Shown here piece after piece: positions 25,780 through 37,800 of a stretch of DNA of 64,000 nt. A program made the translations under genes and the position numbers. Position 1 is the first letter of the stretch; the number at the start of each line of letters is the position of its first letter. The notes under the pieces were generated by a model. The model ran no database searches. It saw nothing but the letters and a program-made list of their open reading frames with translations, and was not told where the DNA came from. The DNA is from Cinclus cinclus. Lineage: Eukaryota > Chordata > Aves > Passeriformes > Cinclidae. The DNA is taken from the NCBI RefSeq assembly GCF_963662255.1, contig NW_026912186.1:496001-560000 (forward strand), read 5' to 3'.

Positions 25780-25995
25780 GTACCATAACGCACTTTACAA
25801 CTGCCCTCTCTGAGACATGGACACTGAGAAACAAGTGATGTCCCTGGTGGGAAGCAATGCCAGAGCTGCAGGAGGCATGTGTGTCTGGCCACAGGTAGCA
25901 AGATCAGCATTCACCCATTTGCATCACTGCTGCCTGGATTTTGGGGGATTTGAACCAGGATGCCTGTTAGTTCCTTCCACACTAGACCACAGGAA
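25780..25995 (-). repeat. MIR-like SINE relic
   Basis: Read on the minus strand, this carries a tRNA-like B-box (GGTTCAAATCC) preceded by CTAGTGTGG. Read on the plus strand, the far end resembles 'TTTACAACTGCCCTCTCTGAGACATGG' followed by 'CACTGAGAAACAAG', the reverse-complement MIR core. It directly abuts the CR1 copy. A functional tRNA is excluded because no cloverleaf can be drawn around the B-box. Confidence 0.5.
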
Positions 25996-27132
25996 TACAC
26001 TTCAGTAGCAGACTCCTGAGCATACTGCTGCTAGATCACACTCAAGAGTTTGAGATGAGCTGAGCCCTTCTGTAGGCAGTCTTGTGTTGCACTGTTCAGT
26101 CCATTTTCTTTCTGTTCTTTGCATGTGCTCCAGACTTTCAGAGACCCTCAGACAGGACCACTCTACACACTGCACAATCCAAACAGAATCTCAAACCTCA
26201 CTCTCCTTTGGAATGGAGTGTATTGAGTGCCCACAGAGCATCTATTACATAGTTTCTACCACATGTAGTCCCAGTTCCCCATGAGATGTCTTTTCTAGTT
26301 CCAGTTGGATATTGTGCATCTTCAGAAACCTGGGCTCCAGTTAAGAATGACCATTTGGTTAGTCTAGTATTTTGGAACTGGTGCAGACTTCTGACAGGGT
26401 CTTAGGTACCGGGGATGTCCTGGTGACTGATAGGACTGCCCTGCTATTCCCCACCAGGTCAAACCAACCTGCAGTTTTCCCTGCTGGGATATTGCTTCCA
26501 GGTAAAGAATGGCAAGTGTGTGCAGGAGCTGCTGGCACCACCTTTGGCTCATTGCACCATTGGCTTTGCAGAAAAAATGGGGTGGGCCCAGGAGGTCCCT
26601 TTACCCTTGGGAGCCTTCTCTTCTCAGTGGACCTCCTGGAAGCTGAAGATGCTGACCTGGGGTCTGTTCTCCTTTGTCCTTTACAGCACAATGCAAATCC
26701 ACATTTGCATCATGCTGCTGAAGCATCCTCTCCCCGTCATGAAATATTCATGCCCACCTCCACAGCAAATCTGTGTGTCCCTCTGCAGACAGGGGATCTG
26801 TGCTGCAAACGTGTGGCCGTGGGCTTTGCTGTGAGGTCAAGCCAGAACCAGACAGCCCATCTCTATCTGTGAGGAAATATAACAGAGATGAAAAGAAGTA
26901 GCAAAACCCCAGGAGGTTCTTTTGAGAATTAACCCTTTCCAGGCTGGAAAGCACTGGCAGAGCGTCTACAGCAAGCAGCCTAAGCAGCGCAGCAGAGATG
27001 GGTCTAGAGAGCACCCCAAGTCCTTTCTCAGGTTGGAAAGACTGCTCCCGAGCCATCAGAGATTGGCTCTGTCAGACATAGTGGAAGCTTCTAGCAGTGC
27101 CTCACAGAAACCACCTCTGTGGTTCTCCCCCT

Positions 27133-27143
27133 CCCCCCCCCCC

Positions 27144-27187
<44 letters not shown>
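27133..27187 (+). repeat. Homopolymer pair: 12 C followed by 43 A
   Basis: A run of 12 cytosines passes directly into 43 adenines. There is no processed-gene body upstream, so this looks like a compound microsatellite rather than the tail of a retropseudogene. Confidence 0.9.
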
Positions 27188-27188
<1 letters not shown>

Positions 27189-30100
27189 AGGCTATGTTAA
27201 ACCAACACACTGAGAAATTTCCTGCCTGTTTCTGTGGGAAAACTGGTGTGGTGACTGCTGTGTGACAGTCAGGGGCAGGCAGGAGATGCTGCTCCAGGCT
27301 CTCAACTATCACCTTCTTGCTGTTTTTTTCTTGTGTTCAGAAAATTTGTGCTTTGACCTCACAGATTAAGAGCATGCACAGAAATTGAAAACTATTACAA
27401 TAACATATTTTAATGAATTGTCATTTGCTCACATCTGTGCTCCTTAAGTAATTGTGCCCTGGTGTTTTCCAGTACAGCACGTTTATTTAAATTGAGCAAG
27501 AGGTTGCATTTGAAGGAGGAAAGGACAGTGGCAGAGGGGAGGAGCAAGATTTCAGCAAGGGAACTTGTGGAGGCCTACTGCTCTGGAATATAATCAAGAC
27601 AAAACTGCTACACTTTTCTTGGACATGAATTGGAGTGGGAGTTTGTTATTGCCAATGCAGTTTTCTTCATACCCAGTTCTTCTACACAAGGTTGAATTGT
27701 TAAGCTTTGACAGTGCATCTGTTAAGATTGGCTTTAGAAACCAAATGTTCTTGAAAATAAGGGAAGCATGTACTTGCCCTTCATTTTCCCAGCCATTCAG
27801 CTCCCAGTACCATGGAGAAAAGCCACATGGAGCAGCCCCCATGCACACAGATGGCCTAAGATTGGCCACGTAAAGGGCTCCTCTGTGTGAAAGGTGCAGC
27901 AGGCTGAGGAACAAGAAGTTCCCTGAGGATGACATCAGTCTTTTTTACTTGAAGCCTTATCTTGTCAGTAGGAGAAAGTCCCACCTAGGATCTCCAAGGG
28001 AAGAGCTTTTCCCAGTATTTAATTTTCCTCTCCCGGTTTGTATTTTCTTTTTGCAACTGCATTTCTGTCCTACCACCCATGGCAGCTAGCTTGTGCTTCC
28101 AGCACACAATCAGCCTGCTTCCTCAGAAAGATCCTGCATCCAGCACATAGCACTGTGATTGCCACAGATTACAAGCACTAGGAGAGGACTTCCCAGGAAA
28201 GACAGGAATACGATCTTCCTCCAAGGACACAAACTCTGTTAATCAAAAGAAGGAAAAAGAAATAGAAAGGCCAATGAAGCCTTTCCACTTGACTCCCTTT
28301 AATTAGTAGCCATCTGGTTTTCAGAAGAGCTGTGAGCCAATGTAGAGCACTTGGCGAGCTTCCTCAGTGGCTGCTCTCCTAACGTCAGTTCTTGGAAATA
28401 CTTTAAGCCCCAAGATGCCAAAAGGAAACGAAAAACAAAACAGAGGGCAAAAGAGTGAAAAGGAAGAACAAGGATGCAGCATAGCCCAGCAGAAAAAAGT
28501 GAGACATCCCCCAGTTTCACTTCTAGATCAGGGAGCAAACTACAAACACTGCCGGCCATCTGATAGCCAGGAAACATTCCACCCAGCCAGCAACCTGGAA
28601 GGAACTGCAGTACTTCAAGCACCATTCTCAAACAAGCAATTCCCTCAACATTTTCCAAGAGTCTCACTGCTCAACTCAGTGTTCTGTCCAAACTCCAACT
28701 TTAACAGTGACTTTCTATCTTCCAAATTTCTTTGCCTCACTTTAATTTCTTTGTCCCAGCTACTGTGCAATGGCAGTATGTGTATTTACATGTCCAGCAC
28801 GGTGTTCATCCTCTAGGAGAGGGCATGGACAATTTTACAAATCAAATTCATCATGCTTGTCACTTTCTCAAATTTTTGCCCTGATTTATGCCTGATGCCA
28901 TGCTCTGCTCAAATAGAGGTGCCTCTGCTCAAGTAGAGGTGTGCTTCTGCTCTCCACCAAGAAACACATGGGAAGAAAGGGAGTGCTCCACCTCGCTTTG
29001 GATGGCATCAGGAGGCACGCTAATTGTTCTGCGCAAGTCCTCAGGCACAATCTGGCAGCACAAGACCTTTTGGTCTTTGCAGGGAAATAGCTACACTGGT
29101 AGCAAAGCTAGGCAGCAGGAGCTGGGCTGCAGCATTTTTGTGAGTGCAGCCTCCCTCATTAAGATACAGTGCATGGCTCAAGCAGCTTTTAGATTACTCC
29201 TTCCTGATTCTAGGACATCATGTATGAGTCAGATGCTTGCATACTTGCTTCTCCTGATCCCTGTGAGTCCTCAGCTCATGGCACACTACAGTTTGAACAG
29301 TCCCCTTAAGTTCTGTGTGCAGACAACCTTCTTTTCACATTTGCAAAGAAGCAGAATTATCCTCTTCTCTCTTAAATAGCATCATACACACACAGACTAC
29401 TATCTTCTTTCCTCACACTTGCATTGAAATTCTGCAGTACCCTCTTGTAAGCAGGTGCATCACAGTCACACTCACAGCCCCTCCACTCATTCCCACCCCA
29501 CTTCCCATACAGTGCTTGGGCTTCTCACAAGGCATGTGTAGTAGTCAGCCCTTTTCCACAGACTGTGGTAATGGGGTTCTGGTACACCTGAAGGAGCAGG
29601 GCATCCCCCTGTTAAATACATTAGTGCCAAGCTACAAAGAGGGAAGATACTTCTAAATGCATTTCTGCAGATCTCTCCCATGTAGCAAAAAGAGCCAAAG
29701 ACCAGACCTGTGAGGTCCTCCTGCTGTACCTGCCCTGTCAGAGAAGCAGAGCTGTAATTTCGTAAGTTTCTGACTGGTAAGAGGAAAGCATAAAATTCCA
29801 TATAAAAGCATCTGAAACCACCAGGGATCTGCACCTGATGAACCATCTCACTTGTTTTCAGAAGGGCAGATGAGTAGCTTTCAGCTGCTCTGCATGGAGC
29901 TGTGGGATATCCTCACTTGCTGTCCCAGGATCTGTACTAGACTTGTGTTTGGCTAGAATGCCCAACTGGTGATGGGGCAGCAGGAGCTCAGGAATGCTTT
30001 CACATCCACTTACTGTCTGAGGGTGGTGCCTAGGCAGGCCAGAGAGAAACACACATGATTGATCAGACCTGGACCACCTCTTCTTGACACTGCCAATTCA

Positions 30101-31858
30101 CACCAAGGAACCAGATGCTAAAGGTTGTGGATACTGTTCTTCTTTTTCCCAGCCTTGGCTGGCAAAAACAAAGCTTTTCCTTGACACTCTGTGCTCCATT
30201 CAAAGCCATGGGAGCCTCTGTGCAAAACTTCTCTCTCTCATGCCTCTCCCCCAAAGCCTTTCTTCCTTGTTGATTAGCATTATGCAGTGTGCCCAACTGC
30301 GAATGTGAATGCAGCTTCAGGAAGAAATCCATCTATTTCTCCCCTTCAGCTCTTAATTAACATGTGGACTTTAATTACACTTCCCATTTTCATGACAAAA
30401 TATATCTGTCTCCTCCACTTGCCCCTCCCTGAGATCATTACAAGAGCTCTTAATAATAATCACCACCATTTGTCTACTCAGAGAGGGGAGACACCTGCTC
30501 CATCTTCCCAAGTTGCCCTATCCCACCTAGCCGTGGGTCATTCAGTCCTTGGAGAGCCACATGCTCTGGTCCTGTGCCAATGGAGAGGGGTGGAAGCAGT
30601 GCTAACATGTTGGCACGACATATTGCCAGGGCTGGGTAGTGCCTGGAGGCTTTGGCTGCAGTGAAAAACATTACAATTCAAAGGTGGATATGAAAAAAAA
30701 GTCAGTTTGGGGAGGTATTAGGGATTCTCTTGTTTTCAGAAGTAAGAATGGGCCACCCTCCTACTGAAGCTATAGTCTCCCTATCCATATGAAGCACCAC
30801 AAACACTGCTAGGGAGCTTTGCAGTAACTCTTAGCCCACTCACAGATCTAGGCAGTAAATAAACACGGAATTTTTCTAAGAGATCTACCAACTCTCATTG
30901 ATTCAGCCACTAGAAAAGCAATCACCTTAGTAAATCACACAGCATCCATTTTCTTGCGGAAAGTGAACACTGAGGAGGAATCAGTCCCTATCCCTCTTGA
31001 TGGGAGCAGGCACGAAGCAGACACAACGCACCCAAGCATGGACCTGGTGCAACCAGGTTTTCACTAAACGCAGGCATTTGTCTGAAGGCAACTCAAACCA
31101 CTACCGCTCTCCTCACAAATCTGGGAACCTCATTCAGATGCAGTCTGTCACAGTGTGGAGACTGAGTCCTACACTACCTCAACCTTCTGTTTGCAAACTC
31201 AAAATCAGAATCAGCTCTTTGACTGACTATTTCATCTGAATATGGAAAATTCACCAGGCTGCTGGTGGCTTTGTCCACTTACAGAGATCTGGAAAATGAG
31301 ATTTTCTGTAGTTGTTACTTCACCCCTCAGGCTTTCAGTGCTCCTTGATGACAATCTCTGTCCCTCCCTGAAGCAAACAGCAAGGTAATACAAAAGTGAA
31401 TACCAAAGTATGAAATGTTTGCAGACAGACAGAAGACAGAGAGCTGCCCACTTCTTCCATTGCTGAGTTCTGAAGAATTAGCAATACCTGACAGAGCAGA
31501 CGTGATATCAGGCTCCGCAGACAAAGACAGTAAGGGCGGCATCGAGGTGACCAGAACACAAAAAAAAAAGAAAAAGATACTCAAATGACAATAAGTATGG
31601 CCCAGATACAGTCCACAAGGCAAAGACTGCATGATCCAAATGTACAATTAAGTGCATCATGTGTAACTTGAACATAAAGAAAAGCTCCATGCAAGGGTAT
31701 GGAAGCTCCAAGCATGCCATCATGCCTTGAGCTCAGACAAGCTTTTCTGCTTGCAGAAAACCTTATTCCTCCTCATAAGTGTGGCAGAAGGAAGACAATG
31801 TCCCTTTAAATGTGACTAAAGTGTTGTCAATGGATCTGCCATGGTAAGGGCGTTAAAA

Positions 31859-31872
31859 CCCCCCCCCCCCCC
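31859..31872 (+). repeat. Poly(C) tract, 14 C
   Basis: An uninterrupted run of 14 cytosines, 64 bp before the pair of X-box-like palindromes. Confidence 0.9.
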
Positions 31873-31935
31873 AGCCCTTCTCAGCCACTGTGATGGGATA
31901 ATTAGATGCGAGGGCTCACCACAGATGATGCTCTA

Positions 31936-31967
31936 GTTGCTTAGCAACTAATGGTTTCCATAGAAAC
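31936..31967. promoter_or_regulatory. Two adjacent RFX-type X-box palindromes
   Basis: GTTGCTTAGCAAC (31,936-31,947) is a perfect inverted repeat matching the RFX X-box form GTTGCYNRGCAAC. Six bases later GTTTCCATAGAAAC (31,954-31,967) matches the relaxed 14-bp X-box form. RFX factors bind such sites in ciliary and MHC class II promoters. The region has no CpG island or known gene start, so a distal enhancer is more likely than a promoter. The activity is inferred from the motif only. Confidence 0.4.
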
Positions 31968-34900
31968 AGCAAAGCACAGCCTTCCAGCAGCAAGTGAGCA
32001 GTGCAGCAGGGCAGGGAAAGATGTCTTAAACTCCTGCACTGATCCTCTCTAGAATCATTCAAAGGCCTAGAGGTATTAGGGGAATGAGAAGGGGGTGCCT
32101 TAAAGATACAATATCCCTGTTTCAAGCAGCAGTGTTAAGAGAATGGATTTTATCAGACTAAACCTTCACTGATATGGTCCTCCTAATCTCAGTGACTCTC
32201 AACTAGCAGGATGAGCAGGGTTGAATCACAGAGAGTGGTCTTACACAGAGGTTTAAGCCCCAAGTTGTGGGTCATCCTGTTGTAAGCAGCTGAATATGAT
32301 TCCAGCATCAATTCCTGCACCTGGGTCTGAGAGGGAAATATGCGAAAACACACAAAATACATGTGCATTTTCAACACTGTCACAAAAGCAGCCTTATACA
32401 GTCATCCAGCCTGGCCCTGAACCAGCAGGCAAAGGAGGTTTCCTCTTGACTTTGCCGCTTCACAATACGTACAAAAGTGACTATAAAGCATGGAGAGCTT
32501 CACCATAATAACAGAGGTCAGATTAATTAACCTTTACTCAAGGCTGTCATCTGGTACTTCCTTCAACATGACCAATTCCTACTGCTTTGTTATCCTACTG
32601 CTCCCTGCACTGAGTCAGCATACCACTCTCTGAGCATCACAGCCACGACATGCAGCACCTGCACTAAATACCATGCATGCACTGTGCAGCTGCACTGCTG
32701 CAAGGCATGATCCTGTCATCCTGTAAGCTGAGCAGAGACAAGCTCTGTTTGTATTTTTCTAAGAGAGCTCTGGGACACTGAGATGGGGCTGTAGATTCAG
32801 TATTACATAGTCTACACCAGCCCAGGGAAGGGCTGCATCACTGCCTGCTTGCAAATGACAGTCCTATGTGTTAAAGCTTGGCATACTTCTGCAGTCCTGA
32901 TGGCACAGAAGAAAGTAAAGAAACTCACATTGCAAAAACAAGCCCTGCTTTCTTCTCCTCTCCTCCAGCCTCACACAGGGACACAATCCCCTTCAGAGAG
33001 GGCAAGCAGTCTGTGCCTTGGGCACTGGCTGAGGCATCCAAACTCACTGCTTTTCTCCTCCTTGCCTGGCAGGAGACTGGCAGTATGCATTCCACTCTGC
33101 CATGTGCCATCTCTTCTTGGCAAAGAAATGGAGAACAGGGCAGGCCACTCTGTCCCTGGAGCAGTAGCTGTGCCAAAAGGTGGCACATACTGCCGGTGAC
33201 AGGCAGCCAGACTGGACTCTGGAACCCCTGCATGCATTAGTCAAAGCCACTGAATCCCAGACACTGTGGCTCCTTCCCCCTGTCACTGCAGTGTCACCTC
33301 ACCCTACCCACAAACCTGGGGATGCCAGGTGTAACAACCAGGAGGGTGGAGCATCCCATGGGCCAATTTAGCCACAAGCCAGGTCTCCTCCCTGTAGTCC
33401 TGTCCTGATCCACGCAGTGCTTTAGGAAGGTACCAGAGAAGAGACACTAAAAAACTTGTGGGCCATTTCAGACTCTGTCCCCTATGGCTTTCAAAGTGGG
33501 AAATCAAAGGGAAATGATGTGCTTTGTTCCACGGGGGAGCGGCAGGAAAGGTGAGCAGAAACAAGCCTGGCGGAACCGGTCGCTTCAGTCGTCTGCTAGC
33601 TCACCTTTGAAGTGGTTTTAAAAACCAGGGAGGAGGGGTAGATATGAGTTCAGCTCTTTCACTGCAACTTCACAGAATTTGAAGACGTGTAGAGTAAGAG
33701 GCCACCTTTCCCCCACCAGAAAATAGTGCATGCATTTGGAGAGAATACAGCTAATAAAACAGGCTGCGATGTTCATCAAGTGCATCTGTGGTGTTCTCAC
33801 ATCCTGAGGAGGCTGTGAACAGCTACAATGGCAGCAGCATCTACCTGTGGTACCATCAGACACGTTAGTCATTCACAGGAATAACTGGGCACTGTGACAC
33901 AGACCCAGGCCCTGTGCCAACGGAGCAAGCCCCTCTCACCAGTCACAGTCTCCTCTGCCTTGTGCTCCCTATCATCGAGTCTGCCCGTGCTTTCCCTGCT
34001 GCCTCTCTGTAACAGAAAGGATTGTTTCTAACATGCAAATCCTGGGACCTATGTCTGTAATACACAGCATCAGCTATTTACTGCAGCACAAGGAACTGAA
34101 GCAATGCCAAGAGAGCAGGAGTGGCCTGGTGTGATGTCAAGCCAGGCATCTACTGTACACTCTGTAATAGGAAGAGGGGGAAAAAGACCACTTAACTGGA
34201 GATTAATCTCTGTTCTACTACAGGGGAAAAAAATTATATATAAACCCCCCAGCTGCTTGACATGACCGGTATCTTCAAGGGTCCCCACCAAATCCACTGA
34301 GCTTGCTGCTTCCAAACAAATGCCACTGGCTGGGCAAAGCCCAAACAAGAGATGATACCCTTGATACTCTCTGCTGCCACAGACAATCAGATGTCACTCT
34401 GTACAAATTCAAAGCTTTCAGGGGCTGAGGAATACCAGAGCCATCAAGCCAAACTCCTGTAACAGCTCTGAATCAGAAGCCAAGTTATAGAGCTGCCCTA
34501 TCTTCAGGTGAGCTTGCACCTAACATTTTCCAAAAACAGAAACAAATACAGCATCTCTGGCTTGCTGAGAAGGCCCAAAAAAACCCACATTCACATGAAG
34601 CCATGGCTGAAGGCATATACCTACACTTCACATGCACACACAAAAGTCAGACACCCCGAGAAGCAATTGAGCACACTTACAGTTAAGACTCAAATCTGAT
34701 TTTTTTCCCCTCATGATTTGCAAACAACTTTTAATCTGAAGTGCCAGGAGATGGGAATCAGCAAAGAACAATAACTGCTCTTGATCCCAACCTGCAGCCT
34801 TACAAAACTTCCCTGTAGTACCTGTGGTTACAAGTGTGCAGGAGTAGGCAAGAACTGTTTTCAGATAAACTATCCCATAAATTGGCTTCTGTGCAGGTTA

Positions 34901-36397
34901 CACTCGCCTGAAAATACCTAGCTTTGAAGAATCCAGATGTCCTGAGCCAAGGCACCTCCAGCTTGTCATCTCTATGTTTTCAGCTTCCTTTATTATGCAG
35001 ACAGCAAGGCTGGGTACTTTGGCCTTCTGCATGTGACAGCAAGTTCTCTCCTATCTTTTGTTCTGCCTTCTGAAGCTAGAGGGGGGCCAAAGAATGATGT
35101 TACAAGCATGAGCTCCTGGAGGGAGATCATGCATGAGCTTCCATAAGGAACTAGCAGATTCACATTCAATTTACCCCAAATTGGCTCTATCAGTCTGATC
35201 AAAACCTCTGTCCCTGGGAATGCAGGGGTGGCAAGGCAGCACTCAGGGGTTACATGCTTTCATGCAGAATACACAACATACAAACCAATGAGTTTATGAT
35301 TCAGTAACTGAATAGCCAAAGGCATAATTAAGGCCTTTTAGCCTTTTCCTGTACTTCAGGGAAAGGTCTGTGGTTACAAACACATATATTTAAAACATTT
35401 TTAGGCTTTAAACTGGAAACCACCATTTCTGTTTCCATTCTTGCTACCTTCGTTGAACAGACCAGGCAGACCACAGGGTTAATTTCTGTACATATCTGTG
35501 TGTGTTATGGCAGTACCTCCAATCTCTACCAATAAGAAGTAAACATTACCAAATGGGGGAATGCTTTCCATCACTGCAGTAGAGGCAGGAAATTACAGCA
35601 GAGTCTTTTCACTTTTTTTGTTTTGTTTTGAGAATGGGCTAAGTACAACTGTTCAGGGCTACTCTTGATGGAGCACTGTATCATATTGCATTATATCTGA
35701 TCCCTCCCCTTCCCTACTGTTACCACTTCCAAACACCAGCACAGCCTTCCCTGAGGATGCAGAAACCCAGGGAAAGATGGGAGAAAGAAAACTAATAGTC
35801 GACAGCCTGTTTCTGCTACTAGCCCTAAAAGTTCTGCAGCTGCTCCTCACCTCCTTTATTGCTCTGTAATTAGCTTTTGCTGGAAAGCCTCCATCGAACT
35901 CTAGGGGTACCGATTCCAAACAAGCTACAGATGAGGTGAATTCAGTCTCCCCGCAAAATGCCAGCTCACACGGCCTCTGGTGGCCAAGTCACAGGTTCTT
36001 GTTATCCTCCTTCAGCTCTGTTAGGCTGCTCTTCTCAGGGCAGTTCCTAGGAAGTAGCAGAGAGCCATGTCTTCCCGTGGTCAAGTCCATCATCCAAATA
36101 TTCTTATGTCTTTTATTCGCACTGGTACCTCACACATTGCCCCACGTGTCTTTCAAAAGTCATGCCTGGCTGAAAAACAAGCAAGTCAAGAGACTTCATC
36201 CACCAGCAAGGACTTAGTATTGCAGGACTTCTACTCCCTCCCAAAATACTAACATTTTTCTGAGATTATTAACCTAACTGAATTCAGTCTAACATTCTTG
36301 AGTGAGTTTACTTCTGAAATACCAAAGTTACATGGGTAGGTAAAGTGTCTATGTGAAGGTGCACATAGATAATCGTGATGCATATATGACTGTGTGA

Positions 36398-36815
36398 GGG
36401 TTTAGGTTGGAAAAGACCTCCGAGATCATTAAGTCCAACCCAAGACCAAAGACTACCATGTGAACTAGACTGTGGCACTAAGGGCCATGTCCAGTCTTTC
36501 CTTCAACACCTCCAGGGATGGACTTCACCACCTCCCTGGGCAGCCCATTCCAGTATCACCCTCTTTCTGAAGAAATTCTTCCTAATGTCCAAGCTACACC
36601 TCTCTTGGTGCACCTTAAAACTGTCTTGTCTTATCCCTGACTGCCTGGGAGACCGACCCCCACCCGGCTCCAGCGTCCTTCCAGGCAGTTGTAGAGAGTG
36701 ATAAAAAAACATCTGAGCCTCCTTTTCTCCAGGCTAAACAATCCCAGCTCCCTCAGCCGCTCCTCGTAAGGACACACGCTCCAGCTCCGCCACCAGTTTC
36801 GTAGCCGTTCTCTGG
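36398..36815 (-). repeat. CR1 LINE, 5'-truncated copy in the CENATAC 5' flank
   Basis: The plus strand contains GTTTAGGTTGGAAAAGACCT, then GGCACTAAGGGCCATGTCCA, CACCTCCAGGGATGG, TTCTGAAGAAATTCTTCC and CTTTTCTCCAGGCTAAAC, the reverse complement of the CR1 3' region in order. The element is longer than the 25.5 kb copy and extends to within about 180 bp of the CENATAC start codon, next to its CpG island. Confidence 0.93.
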
Positions 36816-36819
36816 ATGT

Positions 36820-37800
36820 GAGCCCCATGTCAGAGCCGCGGTCAGTCTCACACCCAGCGGCGCAGGGACCCGAGCGGGCCCGGTCGCGGCCGTGGCTGAC
36901 CCAGACTGCAGCGAGAGGCTCGGCCTGAGGGGCCGGGTCCGGTCCGAGGGGCCGGGTCTCGCAGCCGCGCCTGCGCGCCGCGGCCCGGGCGCCATGGCGG
37001 TGCTCTACTGCCGGTTGTGCCGCCGCAGCGCCTTCACGGGCCGCCGGCACCGCTACAGCGTGGGGCATCGCCGGCGGCTGCGGGAGGCGCTGGCCCAGCT
37101 GCAGGAGGCGACGGCGGCGGCGCGGGCAGCGGCGGCTGCGGCCGATGCGGCCTCGGCCGTGCGGCGCTACGACCCAACGGAACACGATGGGCGCGTGTGG
37201 TGCCCGTGCTGCGGGCGCGGCGTGCGGCGGGACGGGCGGCGCGGCGGGCTGGCGCTGCTGCAAGCCGAGCTGATGCGGCACTTGGCCGGGTGCGTGGGCA
37301 GGAACGGGGCGGGCTGATGCTGCCGTAGGCCGGGCTCTCGTGACACTCGGCCGGGCGCGGGCGGTGCTGACGGTGTCACGGTGTCCCACAGGCCCGAGCA
37401 CCGCCGGGAGACGGCGCGTTTCTGGCGGGAGAACCGGGCGGAAGCGGCGGTGCGGGAGCGGTGCCTGGTGCCGGCCGAGGAGTACGAGCGCTTCGCACAG
37501 GCTCTGGAGCGGGCGCTGGCCGAGCACCAGCGGCGGGAGGAGGAGCGCATCCTCCAGGTACCCTGGGTCATCCCCGCGGCGGCGGCCCGGCCTGCGCTGG
37601 CCCCATCTCACCGCTGTGTCCCCGCAGATGGCAGCTGACATCCGGGAAGCCGAGCGCCGGCAGCGAGAGACGGTGCAAGCGGCGCTCCAGGTCGGTGAGC
37701 CGTATCCTGGCCTGGCTGCACCCTGGCGGGGAGCGGGCACCGCACCGGCATCCGGGTGCGCTCGGGAGAGGCTGGGGGCGGCTGGGTGGGGGATGTGCTC
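36820..37800. promoter_or_regulatory. CpG island promoter of CENATAC
   Basis: A CpG-dense block starts where the CR1 copy ends and covers the start codon, exon 1, exon 2 and exon 3. An NRF1-like GCGCCTGCGCGCC lies at about 36,966-36,978, shortly before the start codon at 36,994. No TATA box is seen, as usual for housekeeping promoters of this kind. Confidence 0.8.

Larger units (their letters stand above)
25996..36395. other. Gene-free stretch
   Basis: About 10.4 kb in which I recognise no coding exon, tRNA, snoRNA or other RNA gene. Mammals have UPK2 and FOXR1 in this interval, but I see no uroplakin or forkhead segment; exons shorter than about 60 codons could escape notice. The stretch holds a C12-A43 tract at 27,133, a C14 tract at 31,859 and a pair of RFX-type palindromes at 31,936-31,967. 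Confidence 0.45.

Noticed and set aside
25900..25995. B-box-like GGTTCAAATCC on the minus strand, suggesting a tRNA gene.
   Set aside because: No acceptor or anticodon stem pairs around it; the surroundings fit an old MIR-type SINE, which descends from a tRNA.
27133..27187. C-A tract as the poly(A) tail of a processed pseudogene.
   Set aside because: No gene-like body, target-site duplication or poly(A) signal upstream; better explained as a compound microsatellite.
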